Below are positions 11,585 to 23,264 of a DNA stretch of 64,000 bases, piece by piece. Below the pieces are notes generated by a model that was given only the letters and a program-made list of their open reading frames with translations, was not told the origin of the DNA and made no database searches. How positions within the stretch are numbered: the stretch's first letter is position 1; each line of letters opens with the position of its first letter. This DNA is from Solen grandis (lineage: Eukaryota > Mollusca > Bivalvia > Adapedonta > Solenidae), in contig CM037777.1 in NCBI GenBank assembly GCA_021229015.1, positions 50,788,443 through 50,852,442 of the forward strand. The letters run 5' to 3'. A program made the position numbers and the translations under genes.

Positions 11585-12837
11585 GTACGTCAAGTGAAGT
11601 GTGTTGAGTTAGAGTTAACTGTAGCAGCGATAGAATTACGTCCAGCTAATTTACCATTTCATTAGAAGATCGGCAAAACATAGTTTTCATATCAGTGAAT
11701 ATCCCTACTCTTGGCGGCCATTTTGATAGGCAAATTCAAGAGATTTTTATATGCATTACATAGAAGTAGAAATTTCATTTTCTTAATTTCATTAATTCTT
11801 TCCAAAAATTAAAATGTTTACACCATTAAAAAGCTCTTGAAATTCGTATTTTAGGATAAAATATTTTTATATGTATAAAAGCACAAAAAATAAACGCACT
11901 GAAAAGAAAAAAGTGGGTTCATCCGTAAACAGTGTAAAATAAACAGTGTAACTTTTTGGGGTTATAAAGTTTTTTTCATAAAATTCATTAAAATATTATT
12001 TTCATATCTAAAATGATTAATCAAAACTGTTCAATTTGACATCACTTTCTGTAAGATAGTCTGAAAAATAAAAACACAGTAGTGGTGATTCAAAAACAGC
12101 AAACAGTCTCAACTTTTAACCTGCATTAACTTAAACCTCGCGAGATGGCTGCCAAAAAGTGTCTTATCAATGCCGATGACATCACACGAGACGTATGTAC
12201 ACCCGGTTTAATTCGCTGATTTAAATTGACTAATCAATTACAGGGGAAAACCTCAAGTGTATGTTTATTTCCCTTTGAACAATATGTTGAATTTTACACC
12301 AGCATGTAGATTAGGTGTTCGGTGAGTGTTCGTTTGTTTGCGTAGTTTACGTCTCATTTCGGAGTAAAATGGTCTATTGCTGTGGTAGGGAAACATACTA
12401 GTATTGCTTTCTGTTGAGCTGACTGTCTTTGGTCGGATTGAAATTTAACAGGAAAAGATTAAAAAAATATTTAATGGACGGCTTCAAATAAGGATAATAA
12501 GCATACTGTTCCCATCTCTTTCTCTTTTCTACCGTTTTGACCTTATAACCTAACCTGTTATGATTTAAATCAAATGGAAGCAAATACAAATAAACGCGAA
12601 ATAATGGATGTATAAAAATATTATTAAAAGCACGCTATACATATAAAGCCCAAAGATTTCCAAAAATATTTTAAAATTCTTAATTACTTAGTCACGTTTA
12701 AAACAACCTATTATACTTTCATTTATGTATATATTTTTTTATTTTACTATTTCTTTTGATAAAGAAATTGAAACAATATTTGATAATAAAAATAAGAATT
12801 AAAAAATATAAATAAAAGAGAATCAAAATAAAATAAG

Positions 12838-12925
12838 TCAAAGCTGGAATCGAACTCACGACCCCTTGCAGTAAAACATTAGCGGCTCTCTTCCCAATTG
12901 AGCTATTTTCCTGCCTACCACACCA
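12838..12925 (-). repeat. tRNA-like relic
   Basis: On the minus strand TAGCTCAATTGGGAAGAG (box A-like) and GGTCGTGAGTTCGATTCC (box B-like) are spaced as in a tRNA. The 5' and 3' ends do not pair as an acceptor stem, so this is a pseudogene or SINE head. Confidence 0.5.
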
Positions 12926-12974
12926 ATGTGCGAATGAAGCTTTTTACAGGTAATTAACTATATCACAACAGTAG

Positions 12975-13005
12975 TCTGGTTCCCGACTTCCCATCGGGAA
13001 CCAGA
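12975..13005. repeat. 12-base perfect inverted repeat
   Basis: Arms TCTGGTTCCCGA and TCGGGAACCAGA are separated by seven bases (CTTCCCA). It lies about 50 bases from the tRNA-like relic and may belong to the same decayed element. Confidence 0.8.
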
Positions 13006-13576
13006 TTAGTACAACAGCAGCACTACACATTTCGACTGTACGCATTTCACTAATTTACTGCATTAACTACACCAAACGTTCGTATTATGGCCACATATTA
13101 TTGCATATTAATAAGATAAACATTACGCATTACTTATCTCACACATCATGTAATAAACAAACAAGCATGTATCATTTAAAGCTCAATACAGTACCTAAAC
13201 TTACAACAAACACAAAACACGTATATGATACCCCAAACAATCACAGAAAATTATCCGTCATTGAAAAGCTTTACATTCGACTGCTATACCTATTTGCACA
13301 TGCGCAACTGAAGTGAACCCATTTTATTTAGACATACTAATATATACACATGAATTAATGACAGTAATATATATATAGTACTGAATACCGTCCAAAAAAT
13401 GCAACAGCAAAAACGTGAAGAACAGTGAGCGAAAGCTTCAAACAATGTGTAAGGCCAACGTAACGTTTGTAGATTTTTTTTTCTTCTCTGCATATCCTTA
13501 TCTTCTTGTCGGATTCTAATTGAACTTCGTCAACAACATTGAATTTGATATGCGGAACGTGACTTCTAGCATAGTT

Positions 13577-13752
13577 CCTTTGCTTGGCGCTCAGCATATG
13601 AGGGTAGTTCCAGGACTGGTTGGCTTGGTGTCAGGATAATGTGACCGAGTGTCGTATCATACTACATGTCTATGGCGTGATACTGCGCTTTGGCAGCAAA
13701 TGACTGAACTTATGTCAGCGGGACATTAAACCCCAAAAAACAAACAAACAAA
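13577..13752 (+). mobile_element. 5'-truncated SINE family A copy with CAAA tail
   Basis: Begins within the body (TTGGCGCTCAGCATATGAGG), continues through GTTCCAGGACTGGTTGGC and a GTGTCAGGATAATGTGACC block, and ends GCGGGACATTAAACCCC followed by A-rich sequence and (CAAA)n. Truncation at the 5' side with a simple 3' tail is typical of LINE-mobilised copies. Confidence 0.8.
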
Positions 13753-14338
13753 GCTCGCACTGGAAGTCAAGGTAGACATTGTTGCAATTCGTGTCCACTC
13801 TTAGGAATAAGTTAATTGTAGTAGACATTATTTATTGTTAATTACAACATTGATTTAAAAACTATGTTCTTTCATTGGAATAAAACACATACGTTGTCTG
13901 GTAACTCTAGTTACGTATATTTCCCCCATTCCATTAAGGAAATAATATCTCCTAACGACGCTATTTTATTCTTGTATTAATTAGTATTGCGCCAGTTTGA
14001 TTTCGTTTTAATTTCGAATTTCCATCGTGCCAGGACTTCACTATCGGGTTCATTATCTAAAATTGTCATTTCATTTATTCTTGGATTGTCGGTATTCAGG
14101 AATGAGGATTTCTGTCTCCATCTGATGAAACCTGAGAATATTAAGAGACTACAATTTGTAGGATCATTAACTACAAAACACAACATGAAATTGAATTATA
14201 TATTGCGTGTCATATCTTATACCGTTGTTTTAAGTTCCGTGGATTTATGTTGCTATTTCGTTTAGAACAAGCTGATCAGAGTATTTGCCCCTTAATCGTT
14301 CCATCCCCAGGCAGCAATGTACCAAAGTCGTTAAAATT

Positions 14339-14412
14339 GTACTGGTATAGCTCCTGTTTTGGAGTTCAGCTTGTAAGGGTAGGTCCAGGACTGACTTGGC
14401 CCTATGTCCTCG
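14339..14412 (+). mobile_element. SINE family A body fragment
   Basis: Keeps GTACTGGTATAGCTCC, TTGGAGTTCAGCTTGTAAGG and GTCCAGGACTGACTTGGC in family A order. Head and tail are missing. Confidence 0.6.
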
Positions 14413-14493
14413 GAAATCTGCTATGGACATTAGAGCTTTTTTTTTTCAATAAAGGTGATAAAGTGATGTTTATTAAATCAAAGGCTCATTAAT

Positions 14494-14973
14494 GTAGATG
14501 TTGTTAATGGACCCGGAAGCTGTTCGCTTTTGGTCGCTTTTAATGTACTCGAAGGCCATTTACAATGTAGTTGCTGTCAATGGACGTGGAGGCCTCATTA
14601 GAATGTAGATGTTGTTAATAAACACGATGTTATGTGCATTGTGGGTGATATTAGTGGCCTCTTTACAATGTAGACGATGTTGATGGAAACGAAGGATATT
14701 TGCTATGTTTGCGCTGTAAAGGACAGCGAATGTTTGTTTTATTTTACAATGAAGGTGCCGTTAATGGACAAGAAAGCTACAATAATCAATTTTAGACACA
14801 AAGCTTTCTTACTGTACATGAAGAATATTTATACTGTAGGTACTGTTAATGGACACGCAGTTTCGTTACTGGACACACACAAAATATTTATACTCTGGGT
14901 GCTGTGACTGGACACGAAATAATATTCATACTGTATTTGCTGTTACTGGACACGAATAATATTTATACTGTAG
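14494..14973 (+). repeat. FHDC1: degenerate tandem copies of the exon-3 acceptor and first codons
   Basis: Units resembling CTGTAGGTGTTGTTACTGG followed by ACACGAA occur near 14494, 14566, 14603, 14669, 14748, 14833, 14865, 14891 and 14932, at irregular spacing of roughly 30-85 bases. The final one (about 14968-14993) is the real start of formin exon 3. Each unit carries an acceptor-like TAG or its remnant and the bases coding for the V-L-L-L-D-T-K block; the unit near 14865 still reads VSLLDTHK. Confidence 0.75.
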
Positions 14974-15138
14974 GTGTTGTTACTGGACACGAAGAAGAGC
15001 ATGAGCGTGAACATTTTTCTGAAGCAGTTTAAGGAGAAAAACTCAAAGATCGTGCAGATGATCAAGGCAGGGGACGTGAGCACCATCGGGAATGAGCGAT
15101 TGAGGGGACTACAGAAGATACTACCAGACACGGAAGAT
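14974..15138 (+). CDS. FHDC1: FHDC1-like formin, exon 3 (FH2 knob, start)
   Basis: Fifty-five codons in phase 0 at both ends, from the acceptor ...ACTGTAG to the GTGAGT donor. The product opens with VLLLDTKKSMSVNIFLKQF, which matches the signature block of FHDC1 and INF2 (LDxKKSxNxxIFLKQF). It includes the Ile that in yeast Bni1 contacts actin (established for the FH2 fold). It ends LRGLQKILPDTED, corresponding to the LxxLxxLLPxxEE segment. The acceptor sits at the end of an intronic repeat whose units resemble this exon start, so the splice site has several upstream look-alikes. Confidence 0.92.
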
Positions 15139-15878
15139 GTGAGTAACTTTTGCAACAGTCATATTATTGGTACTCCGAGGACCGATTCTCTGAGCATGTG
15201 CATACTTTGAAGTATATTCAAAATACGGAGAACAGTTAGCGCCAAAATTATATCACCCTTGGTATCCCGAGTCTCGCGATTTTCGTATATTATGTTTGTC
15301 GCATCAGTCATAGAATAATCCTTACTTTACTGTAAATAGTGGATCCCTCCCTGGGGGTGAAATTATTTAAAGAATATTCACAGCTACCGTGCACTGGTCC
15401 AAGGATAGGGGTTAATATATGTTGTGAAAATTTGTTTCTACATCGACATAAAAGGAGTAACTTTTTTTCTATAAATTTGAAAACATGTAAATAATACAAT
15501 ACCCACAGTTGCTAACACTGAATTATGTATGTGAACTGCCTTGTTGCAATACGTTATCTGTTATATAATTAAAAAGAAATAAAATTAAACTAGTTAATCT
15601 TAAGCTAAAGTCACTGCTGTTCAAAATGTAGTTTGATACAAGATATATTGAACAGAGGCAGGTAATAATGCTGAAACAATTTCGCTCCGCCCTGCTGAAA
15701 ACGTTCTTGTAATGGTGTCATAATTGAGACCATGTTTCAGCTAGCTGCAGCAGTTTCACTGTCTAATTAACACAAAAAAACGAGGTTGTCACAGGGGCAG
15801 CTGTGAAAACAACGTCTTCTAGTCTGGTTACGAGAGAATAGCGCCGTCATAAATTTTTACCTCTTGCAAATCTTCTAG
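15139..15878 (+). other. FHDC1: formin intron 3
   Basis: GTGAGT donor and TCTTCTAG acceptor. AT-rich; no repeat or exon was recognised inside it. Confidence 0.8.
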
Positions 15879-16136
15879 CTGAAGCCAATCAAGGAATATA
15901 GCGGTGAGAAGGAGTCGCTAGGCAACGCGGAGCAGTTCTACCTGGAGTTATCGACCTTAGAAGGTTACCAGCTGCGGATCAACGCCATGGTGTTACGGTT
16001 GGACTTCAACGCATTCCTTGATAGGGTGCAGCCCATTATAGAGATGTACATTCGCACCTGTAATGCCTTAATGGAGAACGATTCTCTAAAGGTGTTCTTG
16101 CGGTTCGTCCTTCACACGGGAAACTTTATCAACTCG
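15879..16136 (+). CDS. FHDC1: FHDC1-like formin, exon 4 (FH2 knob)
   Basis: Eighty-six codons, phase 0 at both ends, opening LKPIKEYSGEKESLGNAEQF. It holds the FH2 blocks AEQFYLEL, YQLRINAMVL and LRFVLHTGNFIN. The GN..N motif is the conserved helix-capping segment just before the actin-contacting GF..L.KL.DT block coded by the next exon. The donor is GTTAGT. Length and block order agree with vertebrate FHDC1/INF2. Confidence 0.93.
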
Positions 16137-16836
16137 GTTAGTCTGTCTTTATTTCATAATAATAAGAAAGTAAGTTACCGGCCTAGATCAGGAATCGTCG
16201 TGGAAAACTGCACTTAGTCAACAGAAAGAAATGACCTGACTTTTTTTAATTTTAATCATATAATGAACAACACTTTGATCATGTGCTTTAAATTACCTGG
16301 AATTGGCCTAAAACTGGTTGTACCTTACGATGTTTATTTTGCAAGTGACAATCTGACTGTTACTGTAGTATTTCAAAGTTACTGGTAATGTACACATTTG
16401 ACTGGTAGTTTTTACCTCTGGGTTTGTAAAAATTAATGCCTGTGATAAAAATAGAGCAATGAAGATAATTATTTTGTAATCAATATTTTTTTCTCTTGAG
16501 TCAACGGGAGTCACTTGGCATCGAAGTATTGTTTTTATCTTTTCAGTTAGGGGTATTTTTTCATCATAATTAGCATGTCAGCATGTTACTGAAATGACAG
16601 GGGTCAGATTTTAGAATGTGACACAGTATCTTATAGATAGAGGCTATCCAATGGCATCATGACAGTTTTGTTTCTACGAGCTCGTATACATCATCGATTG
16701 CATTAGGCACTTTATTGCAGCCTCTCGAAGAATGAAGAGAAGTAGAAATAACATGTTTCTGTCGCTGTTTTCTCTTTTTAAATGAGACTGAAAGAATTCA
16801 ATTATGTATTTGAACTTGAAAATAATATCTGTACAG
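16137..16836 (+). other. FHDC1: formin intron 4
   Basis: GTTAGT donor and ATCTGTACAG acceptor. AT-rich; nothing recognisable inside. Confidence 0.8.
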
Positions 16837-17018
16837 GGCAAGTATGCGGGCAATGCGGTTGGTTTCCGGATCAGTTCGCTCACCAAGTTGACGGACACCA
16901 GGGCCAACAAACCGAGAGTGACCCTGTTGCATTACCTCGTGAACGAGGCAGAAAAGAAACATAACATCGCCATATCGTTCGTGGACGAGCTCTTCTCCGA
17001 CCTCAGCATATTGGCCAG
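16837..17018 (+). CDS. FHDC1: FHDC1-like formin, exon 5 (FH2 actin-contact block)
   Basis: 182 bases giving 60 codons plus AG carried over (phase 2). The opening GKYAGNAVGFRISSLTKLTD followed by TRANK is the most diagnostic part: FHDC1 has GGYAGNAVGFKLSSLLKLAD here, whereas INF2 has a different lead-in (recalled family sequences, not a search). The Lys after the SSLT/SSLL motif is in the region that contacts actin in yeast Bni1. The exon continues RVTLLHYLVNEAEKK, the helix found in all FH2 domains. The donor is GTAAGT, and a SINE begins only about 20 bases downstream. Confidence 0.94.
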
Positions 17019-17035
17019 GTAAGTGCCCGGGTGAC

Positions 17036-17295
17036 TTGGCATGACTTGACTTGACTATTTGAGTTAACCGTCGCTTCGACAGTATTTCAGTCACATAGCG
17101 ACGTCCAGCTATTTACAGTTGGAGGAAGACCTCGAATGTAACGGAGGCATCCGGGTAGAAACCACCAACCTACCGCAAGCCAGTTGGAAAGCTTCCTCAC
17201 ATGAAAATCCGAATGATCCTGCCGGGATTCGAACCCAAGCGGTGAGGGGCTGAGTGAGTGTTAAAGTCAGCGACTTTAGTGTCCGGAGTGGAATT
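17036..17295 (-). mobile_element. tRNA-derived SINE (family B)
   Basis: Read on the minus strand it has box B (GGGTTCGAATCCC), a body with GTGAGGAAGC and ACCCGGATGCCTCCGT, and ends TGACTGAAATACTGTCGAAG. A better preserved copy is at 35353-35606. It starts about 20 bases after the exon-5 donor. No clear target duplication was found. Confidence 0.8.
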
Positions 17296-17343
17296 TGATA
17301 TCAAATAAAATAAATAAAAATAAAATGCGAATGATTAAACATC

Positions 17344-17390
17344 GTTTAACCCTTTACCTTGTGTAAGACTCATTTTGATGCCTTTGCAAA
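17344..17390 (+). repeat. decayed end of the TTAA hairpin MITE
   Basis: GTTTAACCCTTTACCTTG and GACTCATTTTGATGCC match the first 45 bases of the MITE family described at 30472. The rest is missing. Confidence 0.6.
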
Positions 17391-18044
17391 TCAAATATTG
17401 GCAACTACCGGTAGTCTAAATCTCACAAAAGCACGTACGCATATTGTCCAAGTCTCGCAAAGTCTCATTTTCAAATATTTCCTATATTCTTTTGAGATAT
17501 GTTAAAGTAAATTTTATCCATTACATTACCATCAAAATGATACCTCATTTATACAAAGTAAAATACAATTATAATTATGTAAAATGTTGTTTTTTTCTGC
17601 TACACTGGTTGAATTTTAATCATAATCTAAAGATTTTTGGAAATGAATTAACCTGAAAATAATTGCTTGCTTAAGAATAATGGTTATTATGTTATGATAC
17701 AGTTGCATTTCTCTTTTTATTTGGGATGGGGGTGGGGGTCATACTTTTTAAAGTTAAATATCTGATGTGTGTTAAAAAAAAAACTTGTTTGTGTCTCAGT
17801 TATGTACGGTGAATAAAGGGAATATGGAACATGTTTTATGTCGATTGCGCACGCAATCGCAAGCAGTAGCTGTCGGTTGCAAGCAATAGTTATCGCGTGC
17901 GCACGTGATATAAAAAATATATTCCATGTCACTTTTAAGCCATCGTATTTATGGAAAAAAAATAGTCAAACTATAACTCCTGTGTTTTGGGGCCTTCATC
18001 GCCGCGTGAATTATGTTTTTGGCTTAACTTGATCCAGTCTATCG

Positions 18045-18135
18045 CAGCTATGGGTTTGAATCCTTGTAAGCTCGCACGAAGTTTCATGTGAGGAAGGTTA
18101 AAGCTTCCTTTAACTGTCACAAGCTGGTCGTCACT
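18045..18135 (+). repeat. SINE family B relic
   Basis: GGGTTTGAATCC resembles box B and is followed by TTTCATGTGAGGAAGG and AAAGCTTCC, as in the plus-strand reading of family B. Confidence 0.45.
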
Positions 18136-19400
18136 TTATATGAATGAATTCCTGTACCAGCGACCGTTAACACAAGCATCAAACTCCTTTTTCTCTACAT
18201 TCACTAGGTCATTACTGAACTGACTGTGTAACTCAAGATAGTAATTATATTTTGTAATCGGATACACTGGTATATTAATGTTAACTAAGATTTCAAACAA
18301 AGCGCTGTAGCACCCGATATTGCTCGATTCGTCCGTGCTATGGGAAACAAACGCATTTAGTCGTAAATGTGTCACGTGTCACAAAATTATGTCCAGGCAG
18401 TAGGCATCGTGTCTATGTGCTTACATATTATTTCACCAACCTCCTTCGACATGGCCATATATGGCTAATGAATTAGATAAGTCATTGGCCTACCACATTG
18501 TTATTCTTATATTACATATCATCAAAAGGTAGTGTACTATTTCTAGTTAGCGACGTAAAATTGTTTCAGGAACAGAAATGAGAACCAGGAAGCATTGGGG
18601 AACGGCCATACCCACACGTTTTCTCATATTCTTTGGGATCTTTATCAGTGTTTTATTGCCCGTTTTTTCTTTCTTTCTTGTTTGAAAATTATTGTAAATT
18701 ACATCTGTGATTTCGAATTGGATATATTTTGCCCTTCTTTGGGTAAAATTTAGGAATATCAATATGACGTCAATGTCACGTGTACCAAACCATCCAATCA
18801 TATACAGTGTAATTTGGTTTATTTGTACAATGTACACCCATTGCGTTGTAATTTTCCGCTTTTGCACAACCTGTTAAAAGTCATTAAATGTAAAGTTGCA
18901 AAAAAAGTCTACAGATACCACTTTGTGGTCCGAACGTCCATCCGTCCGTCCGAATCAGGGCAGCCCCTGAAAATTGCATGGTTTCGGGGATGTACTATTC
19001 AAGCCTGCAGCTACACAAGAATTTGATAAGTCCTGTTTCATTTCAGTGCTGCTTACATTGCGCAATACCAATTCAAACTGCGATTCAATTTGTCACCAGA
19101 ACTGTTAATTATTGCTGAAAAGGCTTCGTTTTAAATCTGAGTTTATTTCGTACATTTTCCCCGAGAATGCTTTTAACCTAACTACCGGCTGTTTATTGCA
19201 CTGTAAACACGCTCGTCACACACATTGTTTATTAACAAAATGCTTTCTGTCTGCGAGTGAAAATAGCACTAACAGCAAATAGCTTTTAGGTCATGCCAGT
19301 AGAGACGAACTGATTTTGAAATACAAAATGGACGGTGCTTCCGGGATTTAAAAATATTTTTCTTCGTGACTTCCGTGATTAGACAAATACTGCAGAAATA

Positions 19401-19494
19401 TCGAGGTGCGTCCGTGGCTAGGTGGTTGTAATCGTTGACTAAGTTTCTCGAGGTGCGTCCGTGGCTAGGTGGTTGAAATCGTTGACTAAGTTTC
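19401..19494 (+). repeat. 47-base tandem duplication of a SINE-like head
   Basis: Two adjacent 47-base units (19401-19447 and 19448-19494), beginning TCGAGGTGCGTCCGTGGC, differ at one base. The unit contains CGTGGCTAGGTGGTT, similar to the box A region of tRNA-derived SINEs. Confidence 0.85.
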
Positions 19495-20704
19495 TCCCTG
19501 CCTCTCACCGTTGTGTGAGTGAGACACGATATTTCGTTGTTTTGAGGAGGTTATAATGCGTCTGGAAGTGATGAGAAATAGACATTTTACAGTGTAAAAA
19601 TCAAACACAAAATGCTCCCAATATACCTTAAAGTATAGCTTAAGAAGGCACCGTTTGCGGTCTTGAGTGTTAACGTTATCTCTTTACTGTTGAATATTTG
19701 ATTATTTAATATGTGTATATGTCGGTATTTTCACTAAAGACTCGAATTCCACCAACAATACACTTGAATTAATTATTTAGGTAAATAACATATCACCATT
19801 TCTTTTTTACAAAATATTTATGTTCTTGAAGAAAGTGACATAAAATATTACTTTTAGTCAATAACTGCATGTAACAATATTTGTTAAGATATGAAATAGT
19901 TTGGAATTTTATCAGAGAGACAAAAATGATCAAACTCGTTTATAATTATTTTAGTATAACTAAACACTATACTTTAGTATGGTTGGTTGAATTCGAATTA
20001 TACTATCGATCAAGAAAGCAACTATTTACTCCCGCACCGCTGACGTAATAGTCAAGCAGGTTCTTTCTCAGTCGGTCGCAGAAAGATGAACAGATCAGAT
20101 TACCGGGAACAAGCTACAGGAAACTGCTTTGAACACTGAGAAATCTGGACTGTGTTAATAGGCTACCAGAAGTTATTGTTGCTAGATGATGCTAGACTGG
20201 TAGGCGCATAATTGGACAGATTTGATTGGAGTACGCCCCTTTGTTGAAGCCATTTTTTTTCGTCGGTGATGATGAACCAAACAGACATAATCTGTCATTA
20301 TATGAGTAAAAGTATCATGCAATTTAACTATAAAGAACTTGGTTATTTATGTCAATGTTTGTCTTCATCACTAACGATAATTTCCAGGGTCTGCGGTATG
20401 GAGTGTACGGTCTGGGACGTTTAGCTTTTCTGGTACGATATCAGACATTAATAAATCAACAAGGCTTTGTTGTTGCCAATTTATTTTTCGTCGTTGACTG
20501 ATGCTGAGCCGAACCTGATAACGTTTCCCAGCTATGAACCTCTTCTTCAACATATAATTTCCCTTTACTCACAGTGTAACTTTCTGTTCACTTGGCTAAC
20601 GGCAATTTTTAACATATTTGGAAATGCTAATACTTGTATAAGTATTACAGTGGTTCTGTTTTCAATACAAAAAAGCTTCAAAAGGCGTATTCTGCATGAT
20701 GCAG

Positions 20705-20825
20705 GTACACCCTCGAGAATCTCGTGGCGGAAGTTTCCGAGATCAGCAAGTGCGTGAATGACATCGACAAACAGATGGGGAAATCCCCGGATGACGTTAA
20801 GGAACAATTTCAGACCTTTATCAAG
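20705..20825 (+). CDS. FHDC1: FHDC1-like formin, exon 6 (FH2 C-terminal helices)
   Basis: 121 bases. The first G completes an Arg codon with the AG of exon 5, then 40 codons follow to a GTAATT donor (phase 0). The residues YTLENLVAEVSEISKCVNDI correspond to the SLENTEAEL-type helix of FHDC1 and the NLEIIRSEA helix of INF2, in the post-domain region of FH2. Confidence 0.88.
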
Positions 20826-21601
20826 GTAATTTTTAATAAGAATAATTCACAGGAACAAGATACTTTAGATATGCAGTTTGTTTCTTTGGCCCTTTTGCTT
20901 CCTGTTTATTTAGTTGTAAGAAACAATATTTGTATCAGTATTCTCCAAAACTCCAGCTTAAAGGAATACGCTCGGCTGATAACAACTTGCTTTGAATTTT
21001 AAGATATCAATACAAGCAACATTTACCTACGGTGTATTACATTAACTCTCAATAAAAATCAACTTTTTAAATTTTACCACAGACACTTGTGGTGAGATCA
21101 GAATCTATAACGATTTTTAGGAAGCTGCATGTTTTTGTATATTTTCATGATTTTCTCACTTAAATGCAACATAATATGATAAAAGAAAGGCAAAAATAAC
21201 CATAGAAAACATTAAGAAAAGTCCATGAAGAATCGGTTACAAATGCACAACTGAACGATATATATCGGCAGTGTCTCCTTGATCTAGACACGCTAGATCT
21301 AGACATGTCTTAGTTTTACCTAACGTTTTGGTTTGAAATATGGTGATCCGTACATAAAGGTGTTTCCAGGACTAGGTTGTACATGGTAGCATATGACACG
21401 CTGTAGTATCATGACACTACTCGCCCGCGTGAATCGCGGTGAAGCAACAATATACATGTATCTGTTCCACTAAAGAGCATCTTTGGGTCTTGAAGTGACT
21501 GCAGTCATATAAGAAGCGGAAGAAAAAAATGTACTGTGGTGTATTATTTATATATAGGAAAGTTCTTTGTTGATCTTAATCTGGTCACGTGGCTGTTGCA
21601 G
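20826..21601 (+). other. FHDC1: formin intron 6
   Basis: GTAATT donor and TGGCTGTTGCAG acceptor. A short SINE family A fragment lies near 21355-21420 (GTTTCCAGGACTAGG, then GTATCATGACACTAC). Otherwise nothing recognised. Confidence 0.7.
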
Positions 21602-21766
21602 ATGGCCAAGGGGAAAATCACGGACGTGAAAGACGGAATGAATGATATCAATACGCTGTCCGGCAGGGTCGCTCTGCACTTTTGTGAGAACGAGCAGACC
21701 TTCAAATTGGAGGAGTTCCTCAGTATTATGAAGACTTTCTGTGAGAAAGTCCAGCAATGTCAGAAG
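21602..21766 (+). CDS. FHDC1: FHDC1-like formin, exon 7 (end of FH2)
   Basis: Fifty-five codons in phase 0, opening MAKGKITDVKDGMNDINTL. The block LHFCENEQTFKLEEFLSIMK followed by TFCEK matches the FFCED...L.E.F.IF..F segment near the end of FH2 in FHDC1 and the YLCED block in INF2. The donor is GTATGA, and a (CA)n microsatellite starts nine bases after the exon. Confidence 0.9.
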
Positions 21767-21774
21767 GTATGAAG

Positions 21775-21802
21775 CCACACACACACACACACACACACAC
21801 AC
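21775..21802 (+). repeat. (CA)n microsatellite
   Basis: Uninterrupted CA dinucleotides directly downstream of the exon-7 donor. Confidence 0.95.
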
Positions 21803-23227
21803 CTATTTCAACATTTCAACTGGAACAACAATAGTCGTTTTCCCCTTTAACACAATTAATTGAAAGTTATTTATTTTACTCGAAGGTCGATTTTGAAACA
21901 AGTTCTTACAAAGTACACAAATCCCACATTGGAAGCCCATGAAAATTCATCGTCCAAACAGCGCTTTAACCCACAACATAGACATTTTACTTTGTGTTAT
22001 AGACAGTTCATTATTTTATACTTTTAAATGTTGTGCTTGGATATATACAGTGTGTATTGATGAAAATGTCCGTCTCCACACACTTAAATTTTTTTTAAAC
22101 TTAAATTTCAATTCCATTTTTAGATTTTTATTATTTTTTCTTCTGGAAAATAAATGCCCAAGTTTGTCTAGAAATTTTATTGTCTGTCATCATCAGCTGC
22201 AAATGTGTCTGGTTCGGTTGAAACGCTGTTCTCAAAGTCTGGAATCATTAAGTATTGAAAGGATGCTGTATTAAACAACAATAAATACAGGATGCTGTCT
22301 AAAACTGTATTAAATCATACCTGGTGTTAGGAACGAGCAATTATTTATTCATAAGTGGTATATAAATTTGATTATTCTGTCATTCCTTTACAAGTATTTC
22401 TGACAATAAATAAAACAACCACTGGAAAAAAAACTGGGAATGCAGATTATGTGTCGCACAGTCTTTGTCCATCATATTTATAAACCGATCCCATGCAGAA
22501 ATTATTTATATCGAATTGGATTTATTGAACACCCCTGAGATATTCTAATCATGTAACACACATGTGCTCAGTATTTTATTTCACAAGACATGACCTTGGC
22601 CAAGCCTAAGACATTTCCTGGAAATAAAGCCGAATATCAATCATATTAGGTCTGCCAGTGGTATTTGTCTTTACGTTATTTGATTGCATTTCTATATAAG
22701 CACCTTTTGTCGCGATGTATACTGCCGCACGCGGAGTGTCCGTGGTCTAGTGACGTATTATTACTAAGCCCCTCAACGCTGTGGGCAAGACCCCTTGCAG
22801 GGTGACTTGGATTTTTCGTGTGAGAAAGCCTTCCAGTTGGTTTCATTTTCACACTGCGAGATTTCTTGACAATAAAAAATATCTATTGTATGAATTATGA
22901 ATGAAAATTTCTAAGATATCTTTGTAGTATTATTATTACTATAATTATTATTATTATCATTATTATTATTTTATTTGATATCTATATAAGGAAATATGTC
23001 TCCTTTTTATAATCATTATTTTTTGCGATCCAGTTCTGATTGCCTTGTATTATTATTGCCTCCACAAGTACATCTAATGATAACATTTTTTGTCATATTG
23101 ACATTATGGTCTAGGGATTCAGTCCAGGGAGATAGGATTTCAATTAGATACATGAGAATTTCCGTTTCTGTCAATATGCATCAAATTAAAGTATTTATGT
23201 GTCTGCCATTATGGTCAGTATTGTTTC

Positions 23228-23229
<2 letters not shown>

Positions 23230-23263
<34 letters not shown>
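23230..23263 (+). repeat. (TC)n microsatellite
   Basis: Uninterrupted TC dinucleotides in formin intron 7. Confidence 0.95.

Positions 23264-23264
<1 letters not shown>

Larger units (their letters stand above)
11585..14973 (+). other. FHDC1: formin intron 2 (about 3.4 kb)
   Basis: Contains a tRNA-like relic (12838-12925), a 12-base inverted repeat (12975-13005), a 5'-truncated SINE (13577-13752), a SINE fragment (14339-14412), and a degenerate repeat whose unit matches the acceptor and first codons of the exon that follows it (14494-14973). Confidence 0.75.
17019..20704 (+). other. FHDC1: formin intron 5 (about 3.7 kb)
   Basis: GTAAGT donor to the CATGATGCAG acceptor. It contains a reverse SINE of family B at its very start, a decayed MITE end at about 17344-17390, a SINE relic near 18045-18130, and an exact 47-base tandem duplication at 19401-19494. 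No exon seen. Confidence 0.75.

Noticed and set aside
12838..12925. A functional tRNA gene on the minus strand.
   Set aside because: The presumed acceptor-stem halves are not complementary.
14677..14907. A separate small gene upstream of formin exon 3.
   Set aside because: The frame runs through degenerate copies of the exon-3 start and contains no other domain.
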